Assembly: GCA_963575745.1 (NCBI GenBank)
Contig: CAUYUJ010019344.1
Location: forward strand, 73,811 to 137,810
Direction: 5' to 3'
Source of the DNA: Prorocentrum cordatum
Taxonomy: Eukaryota > Sar > Dinophyceae > Prorocentrales > Prorocentraceae
Length of the DNA: 64,000 bases
Below are positions 23,530 to 33,283 of this stretch, piece by piece (position 1 is the first letter of the stretch; every line of letters starts with the position of its first letter). The notes beneath the pieces were generated by a model that saw only the letters and a list, made by a program, of their open reading frames with translations, did no database searches and was not told the origin of the DNA. Position numbers and translations under genes: made by a program.

Positions 23530-24431
23530 TGTCGGCGCGAGGGACGGGGTACAGCAGTAGTCACAAAAAAGGAGAGGCCCATGACGTCCAGATAAATTCG
23601 TGGGAGGGCCGAGGAAGGCGAGGAGGGGAAACAGCAGGGAGGAAGAGGACGGCTGTTCCGCACTCCCTTTCTCTTGCTGGCATTGGCTGGAGGAATAACA
23701 GACTGCATAAACGAAAAAGTTTAAAAAGTTTGACGGCCCGCGCGGTTCTATTCGATCTACGCCACGCTTGGGGATCGTTTGTTTTCGACGAAAACCAAAA
23801 TTATCCGCTGGGATGGGGGAAGAGGGACGTGCCTGCCGATAACCTGACCATTTCGTTTTGGACACCCCCGTGCACGCCCGCGCGCACAATGGTACTGCAT
23901 GACCCCCTTCGGACCTGCGCACACGACAATGTCAAGTTCTCTGGGTACGACTCGGGTACGGGGGACTCGGGTTGGCCTGACGGGGACACCATGGAAATGA
24001 CGGGACCCCATCTGAAAGCTGACGCGAGATCCCGCTGCAAGCATCCCACAGAAACTGGACCGTCAAAATCCAGGTCGCCGTCGTCGAAAAGCGTCGGCAA
24101 ACCTGAGCTCTCGCGCAGTCGAGCCTTACGTTTCCCCGAGGGGGAGGGGGGGGGGGGGGGCGCGCCCGATGCTCCGAAATACCGCTGCCGGAACCCTCAA
24201 CCGGTCTCGTGGCCTCCCGCATGCCGACCTGCTGGCCCGGTGCCAAGAGGCTCCCCGCGCGCGGACCTCCGCCACCCCTGCGCGCCCGACGCCTGCCGCT
24301 GCCGAGGGCATCTGACCCGCCGCGCTCCTGGGGCGCGGCCTGACCAGGATCTCGAGGCGAGTGCAGCGGTGGCGACGAGGGCCGCCGAGGAGGCCCCAGA
24401 GTGCAAAACGGGCGAAGGGTGAGGTATATGG
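23530..24431. other. Spacer with no gene seen
   Basis: Mostly non-repetitive DNA. Frames open on plus (23529-24422) contain no recognisable domain and their composition is erratic. No RNA gene or inverted repeat was found by eye. Confidence 0.3.
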
Positions 24432-24668
24432 GTACCTTTTCTCCTCCGAGGGGAGGAGGACAAGGAGGAGGAGGAGGAGGAGAGGAGGAGGAGGAGGGAG
24501 GGAGGAAGGAGGAGAGGGGGGGCGGAGAGGGAGGGAGGGAGGGCGGGAGGGGGGAGGAGGAGGAGGAGGAGGAGGAGGAGGAATAGAGGAGGAGGGGGAG
24601 GAGGAGGAGAAGGAGGGAGGGAGGGAGGAGGAGGAGGAGGAGGAGGAGGAGGAGGCGGGAGGCGGGCG
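24432..24668. repeat. GGA polypurine tract (plus strand)
   Basis: About 235 bp of almost pure G/A (GGA and GGGA units). Confidence 0.95.
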
Positions 24669-24864
24669 GGGTGAAGGGGCAGAAGCCACCGTGAGTCGGC
24701 AGACGGGGGCACGCGGTCCCCGCCTCCAGTCGGCACGCCCCTCACCGCACGGCTCGTGCCCCGCGTGGGGAGCTTCTCCTGCACTGCGGCCCCGGCGAGG
24801 GCGCCCGCACGGCGTCCCCGCCCTACCTCGGCACACCTCTGGCGTGGATCGCAACGGCGAAGAT

Positions 24865-25080
24865 TGACGACGACGACGACGACGACGACGATCGACAAAC
24901 TACAAATTGCACAAACGAGTGACAGCGACAACAATGACGGACTAGAACGATGACGACGACAACGACGACGATGACGACGACGACAACGGCAACGGTCGGC
25001 AACGACGGAAGACGACGAACGACAGTGACGAATGACGATGGCAGTCGGCGACGACGAACGGCAACGACGAGCGACGACAT
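24865..25080. repeat. ACG trinucleotide-rich tract
   Basis: Runs of (GAC)n/(ACG)n at 24868-24890, 24950-24990 and 25000-25075 with interruptions. Thr-rich and Val-rich frames across it are shadows. Confidence 0.85.
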
Positions 25081-25089
25081 CCGAACCCT

Positions 25090-25210
25090 ACCCCCACCAA
25101 CCATCGAGTCTCCTGAGTCGATAGGGGACGGGGGTAGGGTTCGCGCCACGTGTTCGGCGCATTCCGCACTCTGCTTCCTCCGCCCATCGAACTTCCTGAA
25201 TCGTGGCTTG
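25090..25210 (+). repeat. Tandem duplication of about 75 bp
   Basis: 'CCATCGAGTCTCCTGAGTCG...GGGTAGGGTTCG' near 25100-25143 recurs as 'CCATCGAACTTCCTGAATCG...AATAGGGTTCG' near 25184-25230, about 85 bp later. Confidence 0.5.
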
Positions 25211-25364
25211 GCGAAAATAGGGTTCGTGGGGAGCCAAAGGTACCGATACCGCTGCTCCCCGGACCTCTCCTGGGGCGCGATCTGACCAGCGGTGGCGACG
25301 AGGGCCTCCAAAAAGACCCAGAAAGGGGAAAACGGGGCGAGGGGTAGCGGTGCGGGTACCTGCC

Positions 25365-25545
25365 GTGAGATACGATGTCATGATTTGTTCAAGGCGGGGC
25401 CCCCGGAAATCTCGACCCATTCCCCAAGACCGATTTTTCATCCTGCGTCTTTCTTTGACGGTCCTGGGGCCCGGAGAGGGCCCCGAGAGGCCGGAAACGG
25501 CGAAAAGCCTCCCGCCCCGATTTTGTCATGGCGCGAGCATGTCTG
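25365..25545 (+). repeat. R1 dispersed repeat, copy 2
   Basis: Carries 'TCTCGACCCATTCCCC', 'GATTTTTCATCCTG', 'TTGACGGTCCTGGGGCCCGG' and 'CCCCGATTTTGTCATGG', matching the R1 consensus. Confidence 0.7.
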
Positions 25546-25950
25546 GGGGTACCTTTTCCTCCTCTGCTGCATGGGTTCGAGCCTGGTTTACTGCTGGGTT
25601 CGAGCCTGTTTTACCTTCTCAGATTCCGGCAAGTATATCTGCATGGACGGGGTGGGGCCTGACCCTGAAACAAGCACCAAACGAGAGGGGGGGGCGCACG
25701 CCCCGCAAGTAAACTTGCCTGAACCGCTCTTTAGTACTATGATCAGTCTGATTATTATCGGTACTGCTATTAATTAGTAGTATGGTTTCTATGGTTATTA
25801 CTATGCGGATTATTTCGATGACTGCGATGATTACTAGGAGTACGTTTCTTGTCTTAGTATATACATAAATGGGAGATCACCGGAGGGCCCCAGGAGGAGC
25901 CACTCTGCACCGCGCCCCCCTTATCAACGGAAAGGCCCCCATGCGCGAAA
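25546..25950. other. Spacer with no gene seen
   Basis: Includes a locally AT-rich section (25725-25870). No coding or RNA feature was recognised. Confidence 0.3.
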
Positions 25951-26215
25951 TTGTTTTCATCATTCCGCCCCCGCGAGAGAGTTCTTAGAGGGCCCACGGA
26001 GGCTCCAGGAGGGCCCATGGCGGCCCCGGGAGAGCCCACGAGATCTCAAGAGCCCCCAGGAGGACCCACTTTGAATTACACTCAGGGAGCTCCAGAGGGC
26101 CCAGGAGGCTCCAAGAGGCCCAAAGAGGCCCCGAAGAGCCCGAACAGGCCACAGGACCCCCAGCACGCTCTAGGAGAGCCAAGGTGACACCAAGAGGCTC
26201 CAACACGGGCGTCAT
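25951..26215 (+). repeat. CCAGGAGG/CCAAGAGG minisatellite
   Basis: Loose 11-14 bp repeats such as 'GCTCCAGGAGGGCCC' and 'CCAAGAGGCCC', the same family as at 18.8 and 54.2 kb. Confidence 0.8.
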
Positions 26216-26217
26216 TC

Positions 26218-26505
26218 CCACTCCTCCTCCTGCTCGTCGTCGTCATCCTCCTGCTCATCCGTTCTGCTTTTAATTATTTCTCCCCCTCTTCCTCCTCCTT
26301 CTCCTCCTCTTTCTCCTCCTCCTCCACCGCCTGCTCCTCTTCCTCCTCTTCCTCCTCCTCCTCCTCCTCCTCGTCCTCCTCCTACCGCATCCGTAATTTC
26401 GATGGCTCCGATAGCGCCGTGCGCGAGATACGCCTCCACCCCCTCCGTCCTTCTCCCTCCTCCCTACTCCTTTCCCCCCCCCTCCTCCCTCCTCCCCTCT
26501 CCCGG
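26218..26505. repeat. CCT polypyrimidine tracts (plus strand)
   Basis: Two blocks (26218-26395 and 26440-26505) of C/T-rich sequence, separated by about 45 bp of unique DNA. Confidence 0.9.
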
Positions 26506-27354
26506 GGGCGCCACAAACAGGCCCTCCGAGGATGCTTTCACGAAAGCAAGGGCGCCGCAACGATGAACAGACACCACGTCGGGGCTCTGGGAACGGAGTC
26601 GAAGACGAAACCTCGAATAACTTCGTCTTCAATGTGCGGGGCATTGTTCTAACCACCTGCGAGCCTTGTGGAAACTCCCGAGAGCCTCAGAGGTGGACGT
26701 CTGGCGCAAGAACACGAAAGGCGGAGGAAAGAACATGACGCTGCACGGAGTAAGCTGCACCCAGTTGGTTTCTACCCCCGTGAGGGGCGTTACAAGGTAC
26801 ATACATACACATATGTATATATGTATATATATAGGTGTGCATTGACATTTTTGAACAAGAAGACGAAGAACAAACAACAAAAACTCTTCGGATATGCCGA
26901 CCGGCCCGGCGCCCGGCGCGTGCCGGCCCGGGCGCGCCTGCCAGCGTCGGCGCGTGCCCGGCGGGCGCGGGCGCGCCGGGCCCCGCGGCGGCGAGCAGGC
27001 CCGGCAGGGCGGCCAGGGCCGCCGCCTGCCGCGGCAGGAGCGCGCCGCGAGGCGGGGCAGGGGCGGGGCGCACCAGAGGGGGGGCGAGGAGCGCGGCCGA
27101 CCCGGACATACATATAGCAGATGCCCAGCTTGCAGCAGATCGCTTCCCGAGCGGTGTGGCCAGAAAGCGCCCGCCACGACGCATGCACCACATGTATACC
27201 ATGTCTTGGTGCGCGCGTCGCCCCGGGGGGGGGGGGCGACGCACAGATAGCAGAAGTACGTCGGGGTGACGCCGAACGGAGCTCGGCCCGAAGGGCACGA
27301 AGCCCTCGAGGGCCAGAGCAAGCAGACCCCGAGAGCGTGCGCACCGAACAGTAA
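26506..27354. other. Spacer with TA microsatellite and GC-rich block, no gene seen
   Basis: An 'ATACATACACATATGTATAT'-type run lies at 26801-26835. 26900-27110 is more than 75% GC with low-complexity Ala/Arg/Gly frames on both strands. Neither gives a credible protein. Confidence 0.35.
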
Positions 27355-27485
27355 AATCGAGACGGAGGGGCGTTTCGCCATTTGCTCGGCCTCTAGAGGC
27401 CCCCGCCCGGTCCCGGGGCCGCCAACAAATGGCTCGGGATGAAAAACCGTTCCTGGGGAATGGGTCGAGACTTCCGGGAGCCCCG
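27355..27485 (-). repeat. R1 dispersed repeat, copy 3
   Basis: 'GGCCTCTAGAGGCCC', 'CGGGATGAAAAACCGTTCC' and 'GGGGAATGGGTCGAGAC' are complements of the R1 consensus. Confidence 0.7.
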
Positions 27486-27760
27486 TCATCGCGCGCCCAG
27501 CCGCGCTCAACGCGAACGCTATTCGGCGCTTCTGGACGCTATTGGGCGGGAACTTGGCGCTACTGGGCGCTGTTGGGCGCCAAACGCTGATGCACACTCA
27601 GCCAAAGACGAGCGGAACCCTCCGTGATTTGCTGCCTGCCGTTTTTGTCGACGCGTGCGTAGCCGACGGAGGCGGAGGGCTGGCATCATGGCTGCCTACC
27701 AGGCCACCCCAACCCAACCCGAAGACCCGAATTTTCGGGTGGGGGGAGGGGGTACGGATT

Positions 27761-27912
27761 CCACACTCCTCCTCCTCCTCCTCCTCCTCCTCCTCCTCCT
27801 CCTCTCCTCCTCCACTCCCCCTGCCCCTCCTCCTCCTCCTCCTCCTCCTCCTCCTCCTCCTCCTCCTCCTCCTCCTCCTCCTCCTCCTCCTCCTCCTCCT
27901 CCTCCTCCTCTT
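27761..27912. repeat. (CTC)n polypyrimidine tract (plus strand)
   Basis: About 150 bp of nearly perfect CTC repeat. Confidence 0.97.
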
Positions 27913-28189
27913 GGTTTCGGGAACCCGCCACACGTCCCCCGGATCACGACGAGAAAGAGAGAGAGAGAGAGAGCCTGGGCTCCCAGATGAGGTTCGAGCA
28001 TGTGTGGTCGGAGGACTGCGCCGAACCGCCGGAATTTGAGGGCAAAGTGAAGCCTTCGGGTTGGGTTGGGGTGGCTCGGTGGGTGGTGACATTCCTCCTC
28101 CCCTGGCCGTGCCCCCCCCCTCCCCCCCGTGGAGCCGCGACCGAGCGTAGAGGGCAGCCCGAAGACGCCCAGAGGTAGGTCTGGACCCC

Positions 28190-28330
28190 TAGCCGGGCAC
28201 CCCGAGTCGCCTCTTGACTCGGTGGTTGAAAGATGGGGTCCTGGGAGATGGGGTCCCAAGGACGACGTTCCTCAAACAATGTACATTCACCCTTGGATCC
28301 CTGCCTAGCCTTAGGGCCCCATGCCTCAGG
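28190..28330 (+). repeat. Short imperfect inverted and direct repeats
   Basis: 'GGTTGAAAGATGGGGTCCTG' near 28222 has a diverged inverted counterpart 'CAGGACCCCATCTTTGAACC' near 28326-28346, making arms of about 20 bp around 100 bp of loop. Confidence 0.55.
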
Positions 28331-28345
28331 ACCCCATCTTTGAAC

Positions 28346-28560
28346 CGCCGATTGACGGCCCCAGGGCCCGGCGAAGGCTCCCGAGGTCGACCACCGTCGA
28401 AAGCCTTCCATGGTGATTCTCCCACGACGCGAGGCGTTGCCCCCAGAGATCCGACGCTCCCGAGCAGGCGGTGTTTGCCTGTTTTCGGCCTCTGGGGCTC
28501 CTCGCCAGGCTTCGGGCGCGGGAAAGACTGGCCCTGGGGAAGTGGTCGGGACCTCCGGGG
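28346..28560. repeat. R1-like dispersed repeat remnants
   Basis: 'GACGGCCCCAGGGCCCGG' (28353) and 'TTTTCGGCCTCTGGGGCTCC' with 'GGCCCTGGGGAAGTGGTCGG' (about 28480-28550) are diverged R1 parts in both orientations. Confidence 0.5.
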
Positions 28561-28810
28561 CTCACGCATCGAAAAAATTGGAACAGCCAGATGTCTGGGC
28601 CTCGACTCGCTCGCCTCGGAACAGAAGAAGCTGACCACACTCCCACTCCCCCCCCCCGAGGCAGCGGCCTAAGCATATGGGGGAAGCATATGAGTCCTGG
28701 ACTCGGGTGCCACGCTGGCGAGACGAGAGCGTCCTCCTGCGTCGTCTTCGGACCGCCCTGAGGCCCGTGGAGGGCCCCGAGGGCCCCGAAAACTGCAAAC
28801 AAACTCAGGA

Positions 28811-28900
28811 CGAGGAGGAGGAGGAGGAGGAGGAGGAGGAGGAGGAGCAGCAGCACCAGGAGGAGGATGATGAGAAGGGGAGGGGGGATAGGGGGAAGAG
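28811..28900. repeat. GGA tract running into assembly gap
   Basis: (GAG)n of about 45 bp, then a degenerate purine-rich tail, ending at the Ns. Confidence 0.95.
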
Positions 28901-29000
28901 NNNNNNNNNNNNNNNNNNNNNNNNNNNNNNNNNNNNNNNNNNNNNNNNNNNNNNNNNNNNNNNNNNNNNNNNNNNNNNNNNNNNNNNNNNNNNNNNNNNN
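28901..29000. other. Assembly gap, exactly 100 N
   Basis: One hundred Ns, the usual placeholder for a gap of unknown size. The left flank is purine-rich (GGA) and the right flank pyrimidine-rich (CCT). Confidence 1.
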
Positions 29001-29056
29001 CCTCCTCCACCCCCTCCTCCTCCTCCCCCTTCCCCTACCCCGCCTCCTCCCCCCCA
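29001..29056. repeat. CCT tract leaving the assembly gap
   Basis: C/T-rich ('CCTCCTCCACCCCC'), opposite in strand composition to the tract on the other side of the Ns. Confidence 0.9.
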
Positions 29057-29754
29057 GAGGCTTCTGCGGCGAGCACGGGCAGCCGACCCGCGCCGAGTGT
29101 TCAACGGCGGCGCGCTTATTGACGGCCAAGAGGGCGGGCCACGCCCCCAGGAGGCTGGGGGGGCCAACGAGGCTCGAGGGCAGAGGTGGAGGCTTGAGGG
29201 TCGAGGGCAGAGGCTGGGGGTGCTCCGGGAGGCCTTTGATCCAAGAGGCCTCCAGAAAGCCTCCGAGGCTCCAAGAAGCCTCCACGAGGTCTGCAAAAGG
29301 GTCTACGGCCAGGACCCTTTTGGCTCAGCTAGCGTGTCGCAGCGGCGGCCCAGGCGACACGGTATGCTGTCCGAGCGGATGGCCTGTCGCTTCGCTCCGC
29401 GGGGCGGGAGGTCAGACAGGCTCGGGACGTTGACGCCTGGGGACTGGGAAGTGGATACCGTGTCGCGACGAGACAGAGTGGCCCAGAACCGGCGGTGCGA
29501 CACGCTAAGCCCAAACACCTGACAGTACGACCGCCATTGCTGGCCTCTGTGCTTCGAAATCTGCTCATCATCTACTTCCCTGCTCCCTACTGCACGCCTG
29601 GGCATCGTTTCTGGGTGGGCCGCTACAAACAAGGAGAGGATCACGGAAATGGAACCCACCCCGCGGGCGTGAATGAATGGGGGGCGATACATGGGGGGGC
29701 CGCGAGGGCCGCAGAGAAGGGGCCCTCGAGGGCCCCTGAACCCGGACCCCCGAC
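29057..29754. other. Spacer with no gene seen
   Basis: Open plus and minus frames cross this region but show no recognisable domain. 'GTGTCGC' words recur at 29334, 29460 and 29498. Confidence 0.3.
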
Positions 29755-29905
29755 GTCATGATTTTTCCAGAACGTCGACCCTGAGAGGTCTCGACCCATT
29801 TCCCTGGACCGGTTTTTCATCCTGAATTGTTTTCTGACGGTCCCGAGGCCCGGTAGGGGCCTCCAAATGCAGAAAATATGGGAAAACCTCCCGTCATGAT
29901 TGTTT
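29755..29905 (+). repeat. R1 dispersed repeat, copy 4 (near full)
   Basis: Runs from 'GACGTCATGATTTTTCC' through 'GGTCTCGACCCATTTCCC', 'GACCGGTTTTTCATCC', 'CTGACGGTCCCGAGGCCCGG' and 'GGGCCTCCAAATGCAGAAA' to 'CCCGTCATGATT'. It can be followed almost base for base at 63.29-63.44 kb. Confidence 0.8.
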
Positions 29906-30039
29906 CATTGCCCAAGGGGGTCTGCGAAGGGGGGCCCTTTAAAGGGCCCCAGAAAGTGGCCCCAGAAGAGGGCGAAAAGAGCCCCTCTCTTCCCCCCCAT
30001 CTAGCGCTCCCGGCGCCCCCCCCCCTTGCTTTTTGGAGT

Positions 30040-30250
30040 CCCGAAACGGTGCGGTGACAGACCGTGCGGTGACCCCGAAATCCCCTAAGAACTCACTGCA
30101 CGGTCCGTCACCGCACGTTCTTGGGACCCTGGACGCCCCTGTCGCCCGAGACGTCTGCGGAGAACGACCAAAGTCCCAAAAACCGTGCGGTGACCCCGAA
30201 TCCCCACCGACTCACCGCAGGGCGTGGTCACCACCCCGTTGGGGGGCCCC
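30040..30250. repeat. GTGCGGTGAC repeat with inverted copies, copy 1
   Basis: 'GTGCGGTGAC' occurs at 30050, 30064 and 30184 in direct orientation and as its complement 'GTCACCGCAC' at 30107. The block with 'CCCGAATCCCCACCGACTC' and 'GTGGTCACC' matches 36295-36450. Confidence 0.7.
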
Positions 30251-30669
30251 CATTACTTCGCGCCCAACCCACTCGGTGCGCGGCCGGGACGGGACCGCAG
30301 GCCCGAGGTAGGGGGGGAACGGGCGAAGGGTACCCTACAGCGGTATGGGGTACCCCTCCCCTCCCCGTCGAGCCCGGACGGCCCTTCCCCGTGCACGCTT
30401 ATCGGCTTCGCGCGTGGACCTCCCCCAGGATGAGAGCCGGGGAGGGCTCCTCGGAGGCGCTCCCCGCCGAGGAGGCACGCGCGCGCCCGAGCGCTGCCGA
30501 TCGCCGAGGCGCGCCGCAGCTCCTCCGCCGCTCCCAGCGGCAGGCCGTGCCCGCCCGCGGCCGTGCCCGCCCGCGGCCTCCCCGCCGGCCTCCCCGCCGG
30601 CCGCCGGCCTCGCCGCCGGCGCGCGGAGGCGCGCACGGCGCCTCCGCGGCGGCCCCGCGGCGCCCCTCC

Positions 30670-31971
30670 TCAGGGCGCGCCGGAGTCCCCGCGCAGCGGC
30701 GTGGAGAGCTCGCTCTCGACCCGCGGCAGCGGCGACTGGGGCATGCCGGCGAGGGGGGCCGCGGCGACGAAGGACTCCGCGCCGGGCCCGAGCGGGTCCT
30801 CCAGGCGGCTCCGCAGCTCCTTGACCAGGTAGTTCTGGTTCTCGGCGTCCCGCAGGGTGAGCTTGATGGCGCACGTGATGGGCACCGACAGCACGGCTCC
30901 GGGGATGCCCCACACGCATCCCCAGAACGTCAGGGCCATCACCACGACCAGAGAGTTCAGCTCTAGCCCCTGTGCCATCAGCTGGGGTTCCAGCAGGCAG
31001 CCGAGGACGTTGTGGATGCAGAACGGTACGAGCCCAGCCAGGACCAAGTCTGCAGTCGTGCTGTGCTTCTTGAAGTACACAAGCGGAAGCGGCGCCAGGA
31101 TCGCAAAGAATGAGCCTACGTTCGGTATAAAATTCAGGATGAACGTCAACATGGCGCAGACGGGCACCAGCGGAACTTTCATCGCGCAGAGTGTCAAAAC
31201 CACAGCGAGCGTGATGATCAGAGTGGCCACTGATTTCCAGACCAAGTATCGGCGCATGAGGTCGCGCACTGGAGGTGTCGGGCGCCCCTGGTGGATTCCA
31301 GGAAGTGTCGCCGCCAGCGAAAATATGAAGAGCAGCAGCGTCAGCACTATGTCGGAGCCAACGCCGATGGTCGCCGACGCGACATCCATCACCTGGCTTT
31401 CATGGTCGGCAACTAGCTTGCCGAAATCCCAGGTCTTGTTGTTGATGCCTATGGCGTTCAAGGCTTTCTGCATCTGGTCGACCTTATCCACGTCCGCGTA
31501 GTCCTTCCAGTCGAATGTGCTGATTGCCTGGTAGGACCCGACGATGGGGATGCCGAGGATCAGCACGATCAGCGCGAAGCACAGTGCCACGCCGATGAAG
31601 TCCCAGGCGCTCTGCAGCCACATGGGGCCTCTGGTCTCCAGGAAGCCCAGGCGGCACTGGTCGTCGTGGCGCCTGGCGCGCCTGGCGCGACGGCAACACC
31701 TCTGCGGCGCCAGCACGATGCACCTCAGGACGGGTTCCATCAGGAACGCCAGGAACACCGCGAAGACGAGGGGAACCAAGAAGCCAGACAACTCCTGCAG
31801 CAGCCACATCGTGGCAACAAAAGCGATTATCACCAGGCACATGGTGACTATATCGTTGATCTTCTTCTGCCTCCTCTTATCGGCGGGGTCCCCTTCGAAG
31901 CTGAAGGCGCCGGGCAGGGAAAAGGCGCTAGGAGTAATGGCCACATTCATCCCAAGGGCAGGCGAAAGCAT
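30670..31971 (-). CDS. AI-2E/PerM-family multi-pass membrane protein
   Basis: A membrane protein of the AI-2E (PerM/TMEM245-like) family, whose members are channel- or exporter-like proteins; the substrate here cannot be read from sequence. From the first ATG (31971) it is 433 codons, ending TGA or an equivalent stop at 30670. Numbering from the upstream open codon at 32007 (+12), hydrophobic segments lie near 52-70, 75-95, 136-157, 218-236, 256-275, 278-293, 300-311, 320-338 and 352-380. The loop IPNVGSFFAILAPLPLVYF (294-312) matches the family signature 'IPN.G'. A basic insert with many Arg (102-119) follows segment 2. The C-terminal 50 residues are Ser/Pro-rich and probably cytosolic. An in-frame stop sits at 32011-32013, and 'CTGTAG' there could also be a splice acceptor, so a short 5' exon may be missing. 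The coding part is intronless. It is non-repetitive with strong codon structure, unlike its surroundings. Confidence 0.85.
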   Translation of the reverse strand: MLSPALGMNVAITPSAFSLPGAFSFEGDPADKRRQKKINDIVTMCLVIIAFVATMWLLQELSGFLVPLVFAVFLAFLMEPVLRCIVLAPQRCCRRARRARRHDDQCRLGFLETRGPMWLQSAWDFIGVALCFALIVLILGIPIVGSYQAISTFDWKDYADVDKVDQMQKALNAIGINNKTWDFGKLVADHESQVMDVASATIGVGSDIVLTLLLFIFSLAATLPGIHQGRPTPPVRDLMRRYLVWKSVATLIITLAVVLTLCAMKVPLVPVCAMLTFILNFIPNVGSFFAILAPLPLVYFKKHSTTADLVLAGLVPFCIHNVLGCLLEPQLMAQGLELNSLVVVMALTFWGCVWGIPGAVLSVPITCAIKLTLRDAENQNYLVKELRSRLEDPLGPGAESFVAAAPLAGMPQSPLPRVESELSTPLRGDSGAP

Positions 31972-32013
31972 CCCATCTGCTGCATGTCTCTGGCCCTTGA
32001 ACCTCAATAGCTA

Positions 32014-32370
32014 CAGACCAGGGGGGGAGAGGCGAGGGGGGAGAAGGATGCAGAAAGGAAAGAACAAACGGGGCAGGACGAGATGCGAGGAGAACGAAGA
32101 GTCCTTACCCCGCGCCCCCCCCCCCACGGAAGCAGCGACAGCAGTATTTCTTAGCAGAGGGAGTGATCGACTGCAGCATGCATTTTTCTCCTCGCTGGCT
32201 ATTGTAAAAGGGGGTGGAGGAGGAAGGGGAAGCAAAGACGAGAAGAGGACGAGAAAAGGGCGAAGCAGGAGGACGAGGGAGGAGTAAGTGGGGCATCCAT
32301 AACAGGAACATCACGAGAAGGGGAAGGAGAAGGATGAGGAGGTGAAGGAAGATGTCGAGGGGGAGGGAGG
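32014..32370. other. 5' flank of the AI-2E gene
   Basis: On the minus (sense) strand this is T/C-rich, with several weak pyrimidine tracts before possible AG acceptors. It may hold an intron. No promoter motif was recognised; dinoflagellate promoters generally lack a classical TATA box. Confidence 0.35.
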
Positions 32371-32740
32371 AGGACCACCACGAAGATAAAATGTCGTCCA
32401 GTTCTGCCGCAGACCGCCCCACAGCCCGCGGGCGTGCAGGGCTCTCTGCCTGGTGCACGCCCGGCTCACAAACGGCTCGTCATCCTCGAGCCTCCCCCGA
32501 TCCCTGAGATAGACAAGCCCCAAGGCGATGACAATCTGGGGGGTGCGTCCTCCGAAACGGTGGGGAACCCCCAAGATCGGCATCGGAATGAGGTGATGCC
32601 AATCATCGGGAAAAGGATCTGGTGCAGCCCGGTAGAAGGCGGAACCGTGCATAGAAAAGAAGCTGTCCCATGGGGCTACGGGTCCAAACACACTTGGCGG
32701 CCCCTCTTCCGCTTTGGGGCGTCGTCCCCACTCCGCGATC
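32371..32740 (-). pseudogene. Possible reverse-transcriptase N-terminal remnant
   Basis: The minus strand is open from 32829 to 32311, and its central part reads like a protein: DPFPDDWHHLIPMPILGVP, GGRTPQIVIALGLVYLRD, and GRLEDDEPFVSRACTRQR. The order 'W..LI...ILG.P...GGRTPQIVIALGLVYL..R' resembles the start of a LINE RT domain, where a 'PK..GG.RPI.L....YRL' block is typical. The match is loose, and the opposite strand is also open through 32434-33000 with equally protein-like stretches. It may belong with the LINE C-terminus at 33.3-34.5 kb (same strand), but then the order would be reversed, so it would be a separate insertion. Confidence 0.25.
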
Positions 32741-32847
32741 GGGCGAACCCTGGGTCTGGCAGCGCTCACTGGTGCAACGGCTGTCCAGATACCTCCTTGC
32801 CCTCGCTCGGACGTCCATTCCCCGTGCATGTTGCGGCTTCGTGCGCA

Positions 32848-33011
32848 GGAGGAGGAGGAGGAGGAGGAGGAGGAGGAGGAGGAGGAGGAGGAGGAGCAGG
32901 AGGGAGGAAAAGGAGGAGGAGCAGGAGGAGGAGGAGGAGGGAGGAAGAGGAGGAGGAGAAGGAGGAACAGGAAGGAGGAGGAGGAGGGGGAGGAGGAGGA
33001 GGAGGAGGATG
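32848..33011. repeat. GGA polypurine tract (plus strand)
   Basis: (GGA)n with interruptions for about 160 bp. The pyrimidine strand is the minus strand, the sense strand of the AI-2E gene and of the LINE remnant at 33.3 kb. Confidence 0.95.
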
Positions 33012-33283
33012 TTTTAACAAGGACGGCTACGAGGATGAATTAAAGGAGAAACCAGGGACCCGTCTCGACTGTACCCCCTGGGCGCTTAGGATGTTTGCCC
33101 CTCGCAATAAGCTTCCAATTGTCCAGGGTGTGACGGGTGGGTCTCTCGCAGCTCTTGGACAACCCTCGAGTCTGCCCATGGCTCGAGTAGCATTTGCACC
33201 TGAGACATACAGTGAAAAGCGCATCATCACTGCACTCGAGCGAAAAAAACAACTGTGATTAAGGTTCCGCAGGGACGTGGGGG

